NCBI GenBank assembly: GCA_037074615.1
Contig: CM073557.1
Span: 12,540,501 to 12,604,500 of the forward strand
Reading direction: 5' to 3'
From: Leucaena leucocephala
Taxonomy: Eukaryota; Streptophyta; Magnoliopsida; Fabales; Fabaceae
Length of the DNA: 64,000 bases
Position numbers and translations under genes: made by a program. Of this stretch, positions 11,447 through 23,647 are shown piece by piece. Numbering within the stretch: the stretch's first letter is position 1; the number at the start of each line of letters is the position of its first letter. The notes beneath the pieces were generated by a model. The model was not told the DNA's origin. It ran no database searches and saw only the letters and a list, made by a program, of their open reading frames with translations.

Positions 11447-13477
11447 TAAAACATCCTTACTTTTATACGTCTTAGGGACCATTCAATAGCATTTAGAACC
11501 ACTTACAAGACCTTGGAAGTCCATTAGCCAAATCTGGAATTTTACTCTTTATAGGGTTACTGTTCATATGGTATTCCAGATTACGCAATGAACTTTGAAA
11601 AATCAAAATTAATTCCAGAAAACTCAAAATGAAGTGGTTCAAAAAGATACGTGAAGATAACATCTTGAACTTGAAGGAAAAAATAATTTCCAGACCAAAT
11701 GATTAGCCAATTGATACAGTTTATTCGTTGACGTTAACTGTTCATTTGGTCAAAAACTCTGGAAACAGATTCTGGTCCCTTACTTTGGAAATTCATTTCT
11801 CTTTATATACACATCCAAATGAAATGTTCTACCTATGAACTTAAATATCTAGATGTGTACTACATGTTCATAAATTTTCGTGAAATTATTCCTTCATTTG
11901 CTAGGTCAAACGGAAGCCACAACAAAGCTGCTTCAGGACCTACGTTTTTATCATTTCAGTTTCTTTTCTTTCATTTCCAATAATTGTTTCAACATGCACA
12001 AGCCATCAAATAAGCTTCTCAACATTCATATACATTATGTACATAGGACATAAGTATTACAATAGTTTCATCACATAAATGGACACCTTACATGGCATTT
12101 ACATACATGGACAATTTATAGTATATGCTAAAATCTCAATACTTCACTTCCTCTCTTCCATTCTTTAGCTCTTCTCCATGTATACCTGTTCTTCATGCTT
12201 GACCTAAATTGGTTGGTTATGGGAGAGTGAGATTCTAGGGAATCTCAGTAGCAAACATTACCACTTAAATATGCAAGATGGATGCTAATGCATGATATGT
12301 AATTTCATTAAACTTTCTTTGATTAGTGACATGCCATCATGCTATATACTTTCACATAAAGTGCATGGCCATGGAAAATATCTTATTCACAATACATTCA
12401 ACATCATTTATCATGTCACAACATCATTCAAATAACATATAAATGTCAACACATAAGCATACCACATCAAGCACATGAAGAGGTAAGTTCATTACCTTGC
12501 CCTTAAGCTTTTCTCTTGATCTTTTGCACTTGCTGCCTAGCTTTCCAACCATGAAGTCTTTATGTCAATCACTTCCCAACATCTCCTTGGATGTTTTAAG
12601 GTCCTAAACACATTCATATTCATCACATAATCCATTAGGGCCCATGAACTCCAACAATGTTCAAGACTAACTTTGTTACACTCTTTGTTATCATAACTTT
12701 CTCTAATCTTCACTAATCAACTTGGCTCTTAAACCAATTGATGTCTTGACTTTACCCTACACAATTTCATCTTTTGAATCCATTTATGTCCTTAGAATCA
12801 TGAAATTCTAGCTCCTTCATGGCCTGCAGAACAGAATAGAATATATGCACTCAATTCTTCCAAAAATTCTCATTTTGATTCTAATGCTTCCCATACTTGT
12901 TCCTCCACTTTACCCCACACAACTTTTCATTTTAAAACCATTGGAACCATCAAAATCATGAAATTTCGATCACTGTTCAAGTGTGTGAACAGTAGCAGAT
13001 AAGGGTTTCAAAAACTACAATCTTGGAATTTTAATGCTTTCAAGGTTCAAAACCTTTCCAATCCTACACAAAATCATCATCTAAATTCAATGGAAGCATT
13101 AAATCATTGAAATTCCATTTCCTTCCCTCATGAATAGTGCAGACTGAACAGGTTCCATTAAGGCAATGTTAAGAATATCAACTTTATTCAACAAACAATC
13201 TCTTAACTAGCTTGTTTAAGCTTCAATAATATGTTTCTAACTTTAATTTCTTCTTTCCCCTTCATCTAAGGTCTTTGGGTAGCACCTCCCCTTAGAGAAA
13301 GCTCAACTTTTCTCCCATGAAAACCCTAAGTTCAAGTTCCCAAATCAAAGGAAAATAAGCTAGGAGAGATTGCTTACCTTTAATCTCTAGCTAGCTTGAA
13401 CTTTGGTACCTTGAATCTTCTTTGTCTTGGCTTGAGTTTTCATTTTACAAGAGTTTCCCCAAGGGTCCATGAAGCAT
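11447..13477 (-). mobile_element. Family A LTR, 3' two thirds, minus strand
   Basis: Starts on the plus strand as TAAAACATCC (a mutated reverse of the LTR end) and runs through the conserved middle, including the hairpin near 12230-12246 and the donor region near 13370. It stops abruptly after TTTCCCCAAGGGTCCATGAAGC, just downstream of where the TATA box should lie. The U3 part is missing and the sequence switches to plus-strand LTR. Confidence 0.75.
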
Positions 13478-13730
13478 TTGATCTGAAAATTATTTTTTTT
13501 CTTAAATTTCAAGATGTTATCTTCATGTATCTTTTTGAACCACTTCATTTCAATTTTTTTATAATTAATTATAATTTTTTGAAGTTCCTTGTGTAATTTG
13601 GAATACCGTATAAACAACAACTCTATAAAGAGAAAAATTTTAGATTTAGCTAATGGGCTTCCAAAGTCTTCTAAGTGGTTCTAAATACTAATGAATGGTC
13701 CTTAAGATCTATGAAAGTAAGGATATTTCA
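13478..13730 (+). mobile_element. Inverted family A LTR 3' terminal fragment
   Basis: Plus-strand copy of the last 250 bp of the LTR, from TTTGATCTGAAAATTATT to GGATATTTCA, joined head to head to the minus-strand LTR at 11447-13477. No PBS follows. It is a rearranged remnant. Confidence 0.75.
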
Positions 13731-14392
13731 ATAAAAGTAGGGTGTAGAAAGGGTAAATATTTTTTTGGATTTTGGATTAAGATGAAAATGAGTTGGTTTG
13801 TTGAGAAATATGTTATGAAAGACTCTTGATGATGAAAATTTATCTATCCTTGCTCTGATGTTTAAAATTGGAGTTTAAAAATCACTAAGTCTTAAAGAAA
13901 ATCTCAATCAATCAATTGAGTCCAGAACCATAATTTTTCCTTAAACCCATTTGATCAAAGCTGGTTTAAGAACTATCAATGAACTATCATAAACCACTTA
14001 GTTAACAACAATAAAAAACCCTATATTTTAAGAAATGAATTAGTTAACAACGATCACTAATAATAACCCACTCTATTAAAATTAAAATTAAAACTAAAAT
14101 ATTCTATTAAAAGCAAACATTCAAATCATCCGAATTCAATTACAAAGTATAATATGAGAATGATCAATCAATATTCAAAACTTGCTCAAAAGATGAAAAC
14201 CCTAAATCTAGCAACAATCATAACATGAGAAGATGCATATTAGAATAGAAGAAACTCCCCGTTTGAGTCCATGAGCTCAAGATATCTGATTTATCACCAA
14301 GAGACTAAAGGTTTAGCCTTTCATGACTCCTGTTGTACTGCAATCGCTATTCATATGAGATGCCATAAAGAAATAGTGAGAAGATAGTAGAT

Positions 14393-17300
14393 TGTAACAT
14401 ACTTACTTTCATACATCTTAGGGACCATTCATTAGCATTTATAACCACTTCAAGACCTTGGAAGCCCATTAGCTAAATCTGTAATTTTACTCTTTCTTGG
14501 GTTACTGTTCATATGGTATTCCAGATTACGCAACAAACTTTGAAAAATCATAATTAATTCTACAAAACTTGAAATGAAGTGGTTCAAAAATATACGTGAA
14601 GATAACATCTTAAAATTAAAGGGAAAAATAATTTCCAGACTAAATGATTAGCCAATTGATACAGTTTATTTGAAGTTTACTGTTCATTTGGTCAAAAACT
14701 CTAGAAACAGATTCTGGAAATAAATTAATTTCTCTTCATATACAGATCCAAATGAAGAGTTCTACCTATGCACTTAAAGCTATGGATGTGTTCTACATGC
14801 TGGTAAAATTTCATAAATTAATTTCTTCATTTGCTAGGTCAAACTGAAGCCACAACAAAACTGCTTCAGGACCTACGTTTTTACCATTTCATTTTTCTTT
14901 ATTTTACTTTCAATAATTGTTTCAGCATGCATAAGCTATCAAATAAGCTTCTTAATATTCATATACATCATGTACATATGCCATAAGTATTTCAAATAGT
15001 TTCATTACATAAATAGACACCTTACATGGCATTTACATGCATGAGTAATTCATAGCATATGCTAAAATCTCAATACTTCACTTCATTTCTTCCATGCTTT
15101 AGCTCTTCTCCATGCATACATTATCCATCATGCTTGACCTAAATTGGTTGGTTATGGGAGAGCGAGACTCTAGGGAATCTCAGTAGCAAACATTACCACT
15201 TAAATATGCAAGATGGCTGCAAATGCATGATATGTAAGTTCATTAAACTTTCTTTAATTAGTGACATGCTATCATGCTATATACTTTTGCATAAATTGCA
15301 TGGCCATGGAAAACATGTTCTTCACAATATAGTCAACATCATTTATCATGTCACAACATCATTCAACTATCACATACATGTCAACACATAAGCATACCAC
15401 ATCAAGTACATAAAGAAGTAAGTTCACTACCTTGCACTTAAGATTTCCTCTTGATCTTTTGCACTTGCTCCCTAGCTTCCCAACCATGAAGTCTTTATGT
15501 CAATCACTTCCCAACATATTCTTAGATGTTTCAAGGTCCTAAACACATTCATATTCATCACATAATTCATTAGGACTCATGAACTCCAACCATATTTAAG
15601 ACTAAATTTGTTATACTCTTTATTGTCATAACTTTCTCTAATCTTCACTAATCCACTTGGCTCTTGAACCAATTGACGTCTTGACTTTACCCTACACAAT
15701 TTCATCTTTTGAATCCATTTATGTGCTTAGAATCATGCAATTCCAGCTCCTTCATAGCCTGTAGACAGAATAGAACATATGCACTCAATTCTTCCAAAAA
15801 TTCTCATTTTGATTCTAATGCTTCCCATACTTGTTCCTCCACTTTACCCCACACAACTTTTCATTTTAAAACCATTGGAACCATTAAAATAATCAAATTT
15901 CAATCACTGTTCATGTGAGTGAACAGTTATTGTAAGGAATCTCAAAGACTATAACCTTGAGATTTTAATGTTTCCAAGGTTCAAAACCTTTCCAATCCTA
16001 CACAAAATCATCATACAAACTCAATGGAAGCATTAAATAATTGAAATTCCATTTCCTTCCCTCATGAACAGTGCAGAACAAGCAGGGCACACCATGGAAA
16101 AGTCAAGAATATCAACTTGATTCAACAATCAATCACTTAATTAGCTTGTTTAAGCTTCAATCATAAGTTTCTAACTTTAATTTCTTCTTTCCCCATTCAT
16201 CTATGGTTTTTGGGAAGCACCTCCCCTTAGATAAAACACAACTTTTCCCCCATGAAAACCCTAAGTTCAAGCTCCCAAATCAAAGGAAAATAAGCTAGGA
16301 GAGATTGCTTACCTTTAATCTCTAGCTTGCTTGAACTTTGGAACCTTGAATATTCTTTATCTTGGCTTGAGTTTTCATTTTGCAAGAGTTTCCCCAAGGG
16401 CCCATGAAGCCACAGTTTTGATTCAGAATGAGGGGGTATTTATAGCCAAAATCCATGAAAAATGAATGGCAAAGATTGATTTGGTTACTATTTGATCTAA
16501 AGGCCCAGATCTAATCTTAGATTTAACTTTTTGTAAAAATAATAATTATGACATCATGTGGGACAGCTCAAGGTACACCTCATGGGGGTATGTGGCGTGC
16601 TTACCATGCCAGGAAGCTTCTAGAAAAATTCTAGTCTAATCTGGTACCGATCGGAGCAGTTTCACAACAACCGGACTGTTTCTATTTCTATTTTTTTATA
16701 ATATACCAGGATATGTATTTTGTCCTAGAAATCAATGTCTAGACTTCTCATACCATTGACAATGATATACTAAGATTTATCTGCCATCCATCCATTAGAA
16801 AATGACCAAAATAGCCTTGGTGTCCTTTCTTGCACTGTACTAGCCCTAAGGGCAAAATTGTCAATTTACCCCTCTTTATACTATGTCAGGGTGTATCTGG
16901 ACTCTAAATAATCCTCTTTATAATATATGACACGTTTTTGGCCTGTCTAGAATGACCAAAATGACCTCGATCTAACACTGGTACAGTATGGGCATATAGG
17001 GGCATTTTTGTAATTTCGCACTTTTTCTGGACTGCTCTAGACTCTAGCCCACATAACTGTTTCACTACTTTATTGGGCTCATGATGGCGCCATTTGGGCC
17101 TTTGTATGGGCTCATTTCCTGTATTGGCCTTATGGCATAAATCCAAGGACATCTCTACCGATCCTATTTATCGGGTATTTTATTTCACTGTATAATCCCG
17201 TAAGACTTCTACAAGATTCCTTTTCTGACTCTGTCAATTTAATAAATTCTTAAATTAAATATAGAAATTTTGTATAAAGTTTCATCTGATTCTGCTATCT

Positions 17301-17760
17301 GAAAAATACTGTAATAATTCTTCTAACTTCATAAATTTATATCAATTAATCGGGACCTCAAATCAAAATTCTGTGTTGCGTTAAACTGACTGAAATAATT
17401 TTGTCTATCTACTAGTAAAATTTGGGTCTTATCTAATTCCAGGAATTTTTGGCCTATTTTGGCTCAACTTTTCCATAATTACATTTAGGTTCCTTAACTT
17501 TTGAATAATTGCACTTTGGCCTATGAACTTTTAGCTATTTGCATTTTAGCCTCTTAACGTTTGAAAATTATACTCAAGGGCCTAACTTTTATTTCTACCT
17601 TCACTTTTTGCCTTCAACCTTTTCTAATTTTCATTTTAGTCCTTCTCTTTCTTCATGACTCATTTAACCTTTATCATTTCTTCTGATCTTCGTCATAATC
17701 CTTTCCAAACCTTTTTCCACTATCAGTACTATACGGATAGGGAAAAATTAGGAAATGACA
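14393..17760 (-). mobile_element. Family A solo LTR, intact, TSD TAGAT
   Basis: Minus-strand LTR of 3368 bp, starting TGTCATTTCC at 17760 and ending ...GTATGTTACA at 14393. Perfect TAGAT duplications flank it (14388-14392 and 17761-17765). Neither PBS nor PPT is adjacent. The TATA box is at 16437-16444 and the conserved hairpin lies near 15169-15184. Confidence 0.93.
16437..16444 (-). promoter_or_regulatory. LTR TATA box
   Basis: TATAAATACCCCCTCATTCTG on the minus strand, matching the core-promoter block of the other family A LTRs in sequence and position. Confidence 0.75.
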
Positions 17761-18444
17761 TAGATTGATGGTGTATAAAGGTCAAGAAATATGTGGAGAG
17801 GTGTAGAATGATGGAAGAGGTCAAGAAGGTGATCAGAGAGCGCGAGAGTACTGCTTCTTAGCCTAATCAGGTCAAAAACCAGTACCCTTATTGACGGTAG
17901 CCTTCTTCCCTTTCATTTCTGCATAACATAATTCCAAACGCGTAGTTTTAGCAATTTCGTATTTCAGTCGTGACCAGATCCATGTTTTGTCATGACCTGT
18001 GAACACAGAGAGATTTCCAAAAGATGCTAGAGCGTGATTTCACTTTCTTGACTTGTGATTTCTTTCTTGGTCCTTGCTCTCTTCCAAAAGACCTGCAATA
18101 TAACATAAAAGGTCATTGTAAAGTCCAAATCAGTAAATAACAAAATTATGTAGTTTGAAAGATTTAATTTACCATTTTACCCTTTAATTAGCATATTGCC
18201 ACGCACAATCATGTATTACCATAAAAGTACAATTTAAGGCACAAAATAATGGTAAAGTTGTTATAAAGCTCTTAAAAATATCACAGAAACCATATACAAA
18301 ATATTTCTTATCAGGGATCTTCTTGGATCACTTAAGATTCAGACTTAAGTGATTTAACTTCTCACTAAGTATCTTAACCTTAACATAATGTCATCTACTT
18401 AGGTTTAGGATCTGGGAATTATCCTATCTAATGCCATAAACTTT

Positions 18445-18456
18445 GCTCTGATACTA
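18445..18456 (-). other. Primer binding site of a family C element
   Basis: Minus-strand TAGTATCAGAGC, one mismatch from the initiator-Met site, 4 bp inside the LTR end at 18461. It identifies the LTR to its right as a 5' LTR. Confidence 0.8.
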
Positions 18457-19925
18457 AAAATGTAACATCTTACTTTTGTATGTCTTAGGGACTATTTGGT
18501 AGTATTTAGAACTACTTATATGATCAATTAAGTCAAATTATACAATCTATAATTTCACTCTAATGAGTTACTATTTATTTGGCAATACTCTAGATAAGTG
18601 ATTCAACTTCAAAAATTCATAACTAATTCTTGAAAAATTAAAATGAAGTGGTTCAAGTTGCTACATGAAGGTAACATAAACCTTTTTAAAGGAAAAATAT
18701 TAATCTGACCAAACTCTAGGCCAATAAATATAGTATTGGTGTAGAAAATTACTGTTCATTTGGTCAGTTTCACAGTTTCTAGATTTGGTTCCCTAACTTT
18801 AAAAAATTTATTCTCTTTGTACAAATATCGGAATGAAGCGTTCTTGGTACCAAAACAAAGTTCAACATGTCTATTATCATACTATAAAGTCTCATACATT
18901 TATTCAAAGGTTAACTATTTTCCTAAGTCTCAATAAAACATAACCATAACTGAATTAAGTACTTAATACACACATTACATATTTTCATAAGAAGTCTCAT
19001 ACAACAAAGTATCTATGCATCATAACTTCTTCATTCTCCTTCCTTGCTTCCATAAGATAGCCCTATTGTAATGTTTGTATAATGGAAGGGGTGAGATTTT
19101 GGGGAAAATCTCAGTAGTAAACAGAAACCAAAAATGTATACAACTCAATGCTTGATGTTAATAAGTGTGTACTTCATGATCATGCTTGCTGTCATATCCC
19201 AAGTTTTAGGCCTGGAAACCCAGTATGTAGCTTGAAAAAGGAAGGCTACTAGAACCTATTATGCAGGAGTCCCAGAAGCATACAAATGATATTTAGGGAC
19301 TAAACTACAAGAAAGTGAAAATTCAGGGAAAATAGTGAAAGTCCTGATGTTTCTTGGGAACCGAGCCACCAGAGTGCTTGGGCTTAGTTAGAAACCCAAG
19401 ATAGCAATCCAAAACCCAAAAATGTAGGCCCAAGGATTATGGAGTTTAAAAGGCATTAAAATAATATTTTAGTGCTTTTCCAAAAAGTAAAATTACCCGG
19501 TTAAGGATAGAACTGGGAAGAGTGATAAGATATGACTATAGACCATGAGGTGGCATGAAAGGTGTCCTCATGGGACCCACAAGGCACCACATGGCATGAT
19601 TACAGGAAAAAAAGAAAAGTTAAGGACACATGTCATGAGATTAGAAAAAGGAGAAAAACTAAAGAGGACATGTGGCACAATCTCGGCCGTTCATTCCAGG
19701 AAAAGGCTCTAGAATTCTCTGGAGTGGCTGAGTTAGCTGGTGAGGTGTCCCAAGGGCCCCACCAATTATGCCACATACCCCCTAAGGTGTCATTGGATGA
19801 TGTCATGTTGGTGAGTTATCAAGGAGAATGATGTCATCATGATGATGCACGCAAAGCTTCTTGCTAAGCAATATGGGCCATTCATCATGATTCGATCTGA
19901 GCCATTCATTCCACCTCTACTCATC

Positions 19926-19933
19926 TATAAATA
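19926..19933 (+). promoter_or_regulatory. LTR TATA box (family B)
   Basis: TATAAATACCCCCACCCCC, the same core block as family A although the surrounding U3 is unrelated. It is followed after about 160 bp by the GTAAGT donor. Confidence 0.75.
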
Positions 19934-20090
19934 CCCCCACCCCCTCCCATTCCATGCCATAGTCAAGCATGGCCAAAGAAGTGAAAGAAGCAAGAAAGAG
20001 AGAATGAGAGAAAGGAAAGAAAGGAAAGAGTTCTGGTGGAGCTAGGAGCAGTCTAAGGAGCTTAGGGACTAGGCAAAGCTTAGAAAATAG

Positions 20091-20661
20091 GTAAGTAAGT
20101 TATTATAGTCCCTTCTCTAATAAAGTAGAGGATTGCTCTTAATAGTTAGAATAGAGAAATATCTCTATTAATAAAGGTAGCTAAAGAGAGAGAGAAAGTT
20201 AGGGGAATGTCAGAGTAAGGATATTACACCAAAATAAACATGAGAATAAGTAGAGCTATACTGGATAATAATAAAGATATTATTATGCTATGTATAGACT
20301 CTGACTTATGATAAGAAGGGACCTTAGAGACAAGGCTAAGAGCTAGAAGGAAAGGCTGCATGCCAGGTAGTAAAACTTACCTACTTGTATACTTATAATA
20401 CTTGGATGTTTTATGTGATGTTTTCTTACCTTGATGATCTGAGGCATGTATGATTAAGTAATGCTCTATTTCTTTTTATTCTATGGACATATGTTATAAT
20501 TAAGGGACATAGAAGCATGTAAGTTATCATTATGCAAGCATGATCATTAAGTGCACACATAGTAACATCAATCATATAGTTGCATACATTGTATGGTTTC
20601 CATTTGCTATTGAGATTTCCCCAGAAATCTCATCCCCCTCCATGTAATCCCAATCCCATAG
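20091..20661 (+). other. Putative leader intron inside the LTR (family B)
   Basis: Donor ATAG/GTAAGTAAG at 20091 and acceptor CCCATAG/GT at 20661, 571 nt apart, both downstream of the TATA box. Equivalent donor/acceptor pairs occur in families A and C. A conserved TGCTA(C/T)TGAGAT block that could act as a branch site, plus a hairpin, precede the acceptor. Inference only; no transcript is available. Confidence 0.45.
20612..20631 (+). other. Conserved LTR hairpin
   Basis: Perfect 8-bp stem (GAGATTTC / GAAATCTC) with a CCCA loop. Family A has the shorter, compensated form GAGATTC / GAATCTC with loop CCTA at 7694-7711. Confidence 0.8.
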
Positions 20662-21069
20662 GTATGTTAAAAGAAGACTGAAGAATCATAGAGAGGAGAT
20701 AGGGATTGGATAGTACAGAGGTTGTGCAAAGATGGGACCAGAATGCTGAAATCAGAGAAAAACGTAGGATGAACAGTAAACTTCAGACATTGACTGACGT
20801 GGACCTGGTCAAAGCGTGGTCAACAAGTTATTTTTCCTGAAAGAAAATTAAGTTAGCTTCATGTAGCAATTTGAACCACTTCGTTTCAATTTTTTTAGAA
20901 TTAATTATGAATTTTCAAAGTTAGGTCACTCCGCTGGAATTTACACAGTGAATGGTACCCGCTAGGAGTAAAATTGTAGATTATATGATTTGAGTTGAAT
21001 AGCCCTAGAAGTGGTTCTAAATGCTACTGAATGGTCCTTAAGATGTAAGAAAATGAGGATATTTCATTT

Positions 21070-21081
21070 TGGTATCAGAGC
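21070..21081 (+). other. Primer binding site
   Basis: Perfect TGGTATCAGAGC, initiator-Met type, 3 bp after the 5' LTR end. Confidence 0.92.
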
Positions 21082-23633
21082 AGAGGATTATGGCTCAAAG
21101 CATAAGGTTCTGATACATAATCGAGAGGGTTATAGTACAGAACAAAGGGTTCATGTACAGAGCATAAGATTCTGGCACAGAATAGAAGGTTCTAGCTCAG
21201 TGATGCTCTAGTGTAGTTAGAGATTTGAACTAAGAGGTTCTCCCTTAGTAGAAGATATGGGGATGGTGTTCACTACTTAGAGACAGTGGTACCCAGATAG
21301 ATAGAACAGTACCCCATACCTTATAGCTTTATAGGGTAATATTCAAGGAAGTAGTTAGTCTTAGTCAGCCGTTACCGCTGAGGTCTCATGTTTCTTAGCA
21401 CTATATGGCTGGACTGAGCAAGATAACATCTGGGAAGCAGTTTCCTCTATGGATAGAGATAGAAGCTGACCATTCCCAGGTCAAGAGAAGCTGCCAGATG
21501 TTACAGTGACGATAATAATAAAGGTATCAACCTAGTTAAATTGAATCAACTAGAGGATTGGTACAAAGCATAATCAAGCCAGATAGTATAAAGTAAGGAG
21601 ATATGAAAGATTAGTTTAAGACAATGGTTAGAAGTAGATCCTATATGTGAGTAGATTTACATTACAAAAGAAGTAAAAGTTAGGATGAGGCTTGCCTCGG
21701 AATGATCCTAGCATATGGCCTAAAGTTAGAGACGAGATGATTAATAGATAGAGAGAGCTTATGTTCCCAAGATAAAGGAACTACAGTCTAGTCCAGAGTA
21801 GACTAGACTGCTAGAAAGAAAGAGTTAAGAGATAGTTGAGAGTTGAATGACTAAGAAGTTAGCTCACGAATTATATTATGTGTTATAAAGAAATAAGTTT
21901 ATAATGTTTAAAGAGAGAAAGGTAGCCACAGTTTCAAAGATAAAGTGACTCCCTTGTTCCCTATATAAGAAAGGGTAATGAAGGGTTGAGTCTATACCCT
22001 AGTAAGAGGGTAATGTGGTAGCCTAAGTTAAATGAGTAGTTATTTCAGGTTCCTAAATGAATGTTTGGAATCTGGCAGATGATGTGATAGAGGAAAGAAC
22101 GTTTAACTGCAATGTATATATGATGGATGGTTGAGCAAATTTATGTGATGATATAGCTTATGTTGCCATAAGTTATGATGAATAGTTACATCTCCTTACA
22201 GTTGTCATATGATGACACGCATGTTAGAGTATGCTATGACTGCTCCCCTCATGCAGTACATGCAGGGTAGAGTTTATGATGAGAAAGTTATGTTGCTCCC
22301 ACACCATACGATATACAATGAGAATATTCCTAGGATGATAGATAGTCTCAGTAAGTGGGATAGTTGTTATAGTATGATTGGGGTTACTCAGGTATTTCAA
22401 ATGGCTCGTAGTTGAATATAGTACTCAAGGCCATTTCTTTGTTAAGGTTACAGCAAGTACCAAGAAGGTGGTAGTGTTATAACTCTATCAAAAGAAATGG
22501 CATATAGAAAGAGCAAAAGATAACAGTAAAGAGATTGTTTTCATATCACTCTTCAAATAAGAGTTGGATATGAAACAGATGGCTCTCAGATAGAGCTATA
22601 TCTAGATGAGTTCATATCACTCTTCAGATAATAGTTAGATCTGATGTAGATTGCTCGCAGTTAGAGCATAGTTCAAATGGCTCGTAGTTAGAGCACATAT
22701 TTAAATGAGAAGTTATGATGAGGCCATAGCAACAGAATGCAATGGCAGGTGGTTACACCATAATTGGTATGCCACAACAGAGTGAGAAATATGAGAAGGA
22801 ACTCCCGAGTAAAAGGGAAAATAAGTAAAGTCTTACTAAATAATATGTGCTACTAAATGTATTTTATAAATTTTTGTTGAGTTATTAACAAGTGGAAGCA
22901 GTTAACCTTATAACTTAGTCTATTTGATGAGATCTTTCAGAGATATGATACAGTATAACAGAATCACAAAAGATTCTAGAGGGTCACAGTTAGATCTTAG
23001 CATGGCTCAAGGGTCACAGTTAGAACCTAACAGCTTCAGAGTCGCAGTTAGATTCTGAAGAGGCTTACGGTTGATCGTAGTTAGATCCTAAGGTCGCAGT
23101 TAGACCTAGCCTAAGGAAAGTAAGGAGCCATGAAGAAATGAGAATAGTACAATATCTCTCTAGAAATATGAGTACCAAAGACAAAGTTAAGGTAACGAGT
23201 TATATTATATAGACTGAACTTAGTTTACCCTTATGAACATGGAGTTTACGTTCAAGTCTGAGTGCTGATATTCAAAAAGTTTTGTAGAAGTATGCCTGAG
23301 GAATATAGAAGAGAACCCCATATGTTTTGAGAATAGAAAAGTATGAGTAGATAAATCCTTCAGATAAGGATAAAGAAGCTAAAAGGTTAGCAAGACCCAG
23401 AGAAGAGGGTCTAAGATAGAGTAAAGATAGTGCAGTAATATGCAAAAGGGTGTAAATACCACAAAAGTTTGGCATAGATACACAAAGTTATGAAAGGTAG
23501 TAAGAAAAGTTAAGAAGAGCTAAGAAAGTCAAGAAAATATTATGTAATGAAAGGGACATTCTCCTCAGAGAAAACTATTCACAAAAGAATAAATAGAGGT
23601 CTAACCCTCAAATTTCGAGGACAAAATTTATTT
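21082..23633 (+). other. Non-coding interior of the family B element
   Basis: No frame longer than about 70 codons and no retroelement protein motif. Just after the PBS (21090-21200) lies a run of related GGTTCTGN..ACAGAGC units, including a perfect hairpin at 21169-21183 (ATTCTG / CAGAAT). A second hairpin-rich part is at 22548-23107. The rest corresponds, in reverse, to 35200-37491. Confidence 0.7.
22548..23107 (+). repeat. Array of mini-hairpins with constant loop and varying stems
   Basis: Units include ACTCTT/AAGAGT (22548-22564), GCTCT/AGAGC (22582-22596), TGCTC/GAGCA (22652-22668), GCTC/GAGC (22680-22694), AGAATC/GATTCT (22960-22977), CTTCAGAGTC/GATTCTGAAG (23034-23060), GATC/GATC (23073-23087) and AGGTC/GACCT (23091-23107). 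Most loops read GCAGTTA, GTAGTTA or ACAGTTA. The stem sequence changes between units while pairing is kept. Confidence 0.75.
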
Positions 23634-23647
23634 AAGGGGAGGAGAAA
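23634..23647 (+). other. Polypurine tract
   Basis: AAGGGGAGGAGAAA directly before the 3' LTR start TGTCATATCCC. The identical tract borders the minus-strand family B LTR at 35186-35199. Confidence 0.9.

Larger units (their letters stand above)
13731..18444. other. Unclassified AT-rich DNA interrupted by a solo LTR
   Basis: About 1.35 kb of sequence outside the solo LTR (13731-14392 and 17761-18444). It has no ORF of note and no similarity that I can see to the LTR families. The right part adjoins the PBS at 18445, so at least 17766-18444 should be internal sequence of a minus-strand family C element. I see no coding motif in it. Confidence 0.5.
19190..21066 (+). repeat. 5' LTR of the family B element
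   Basis: 1877 bp, TGTCATATCCC to GGATATTTCA. It contains the TATA box at 19926, a purine-rich leader, a GTAAGT donor at 20091, the hairpin at 20612-20631 and an AG/GT acceptor at 20661. Confidence 0.9.

Noticed and set aside
13731..14392. Possible host gene UTR or intron
   Set aside because: No exon, splice-bounded frame or promoter could be supported; left as unclassified.
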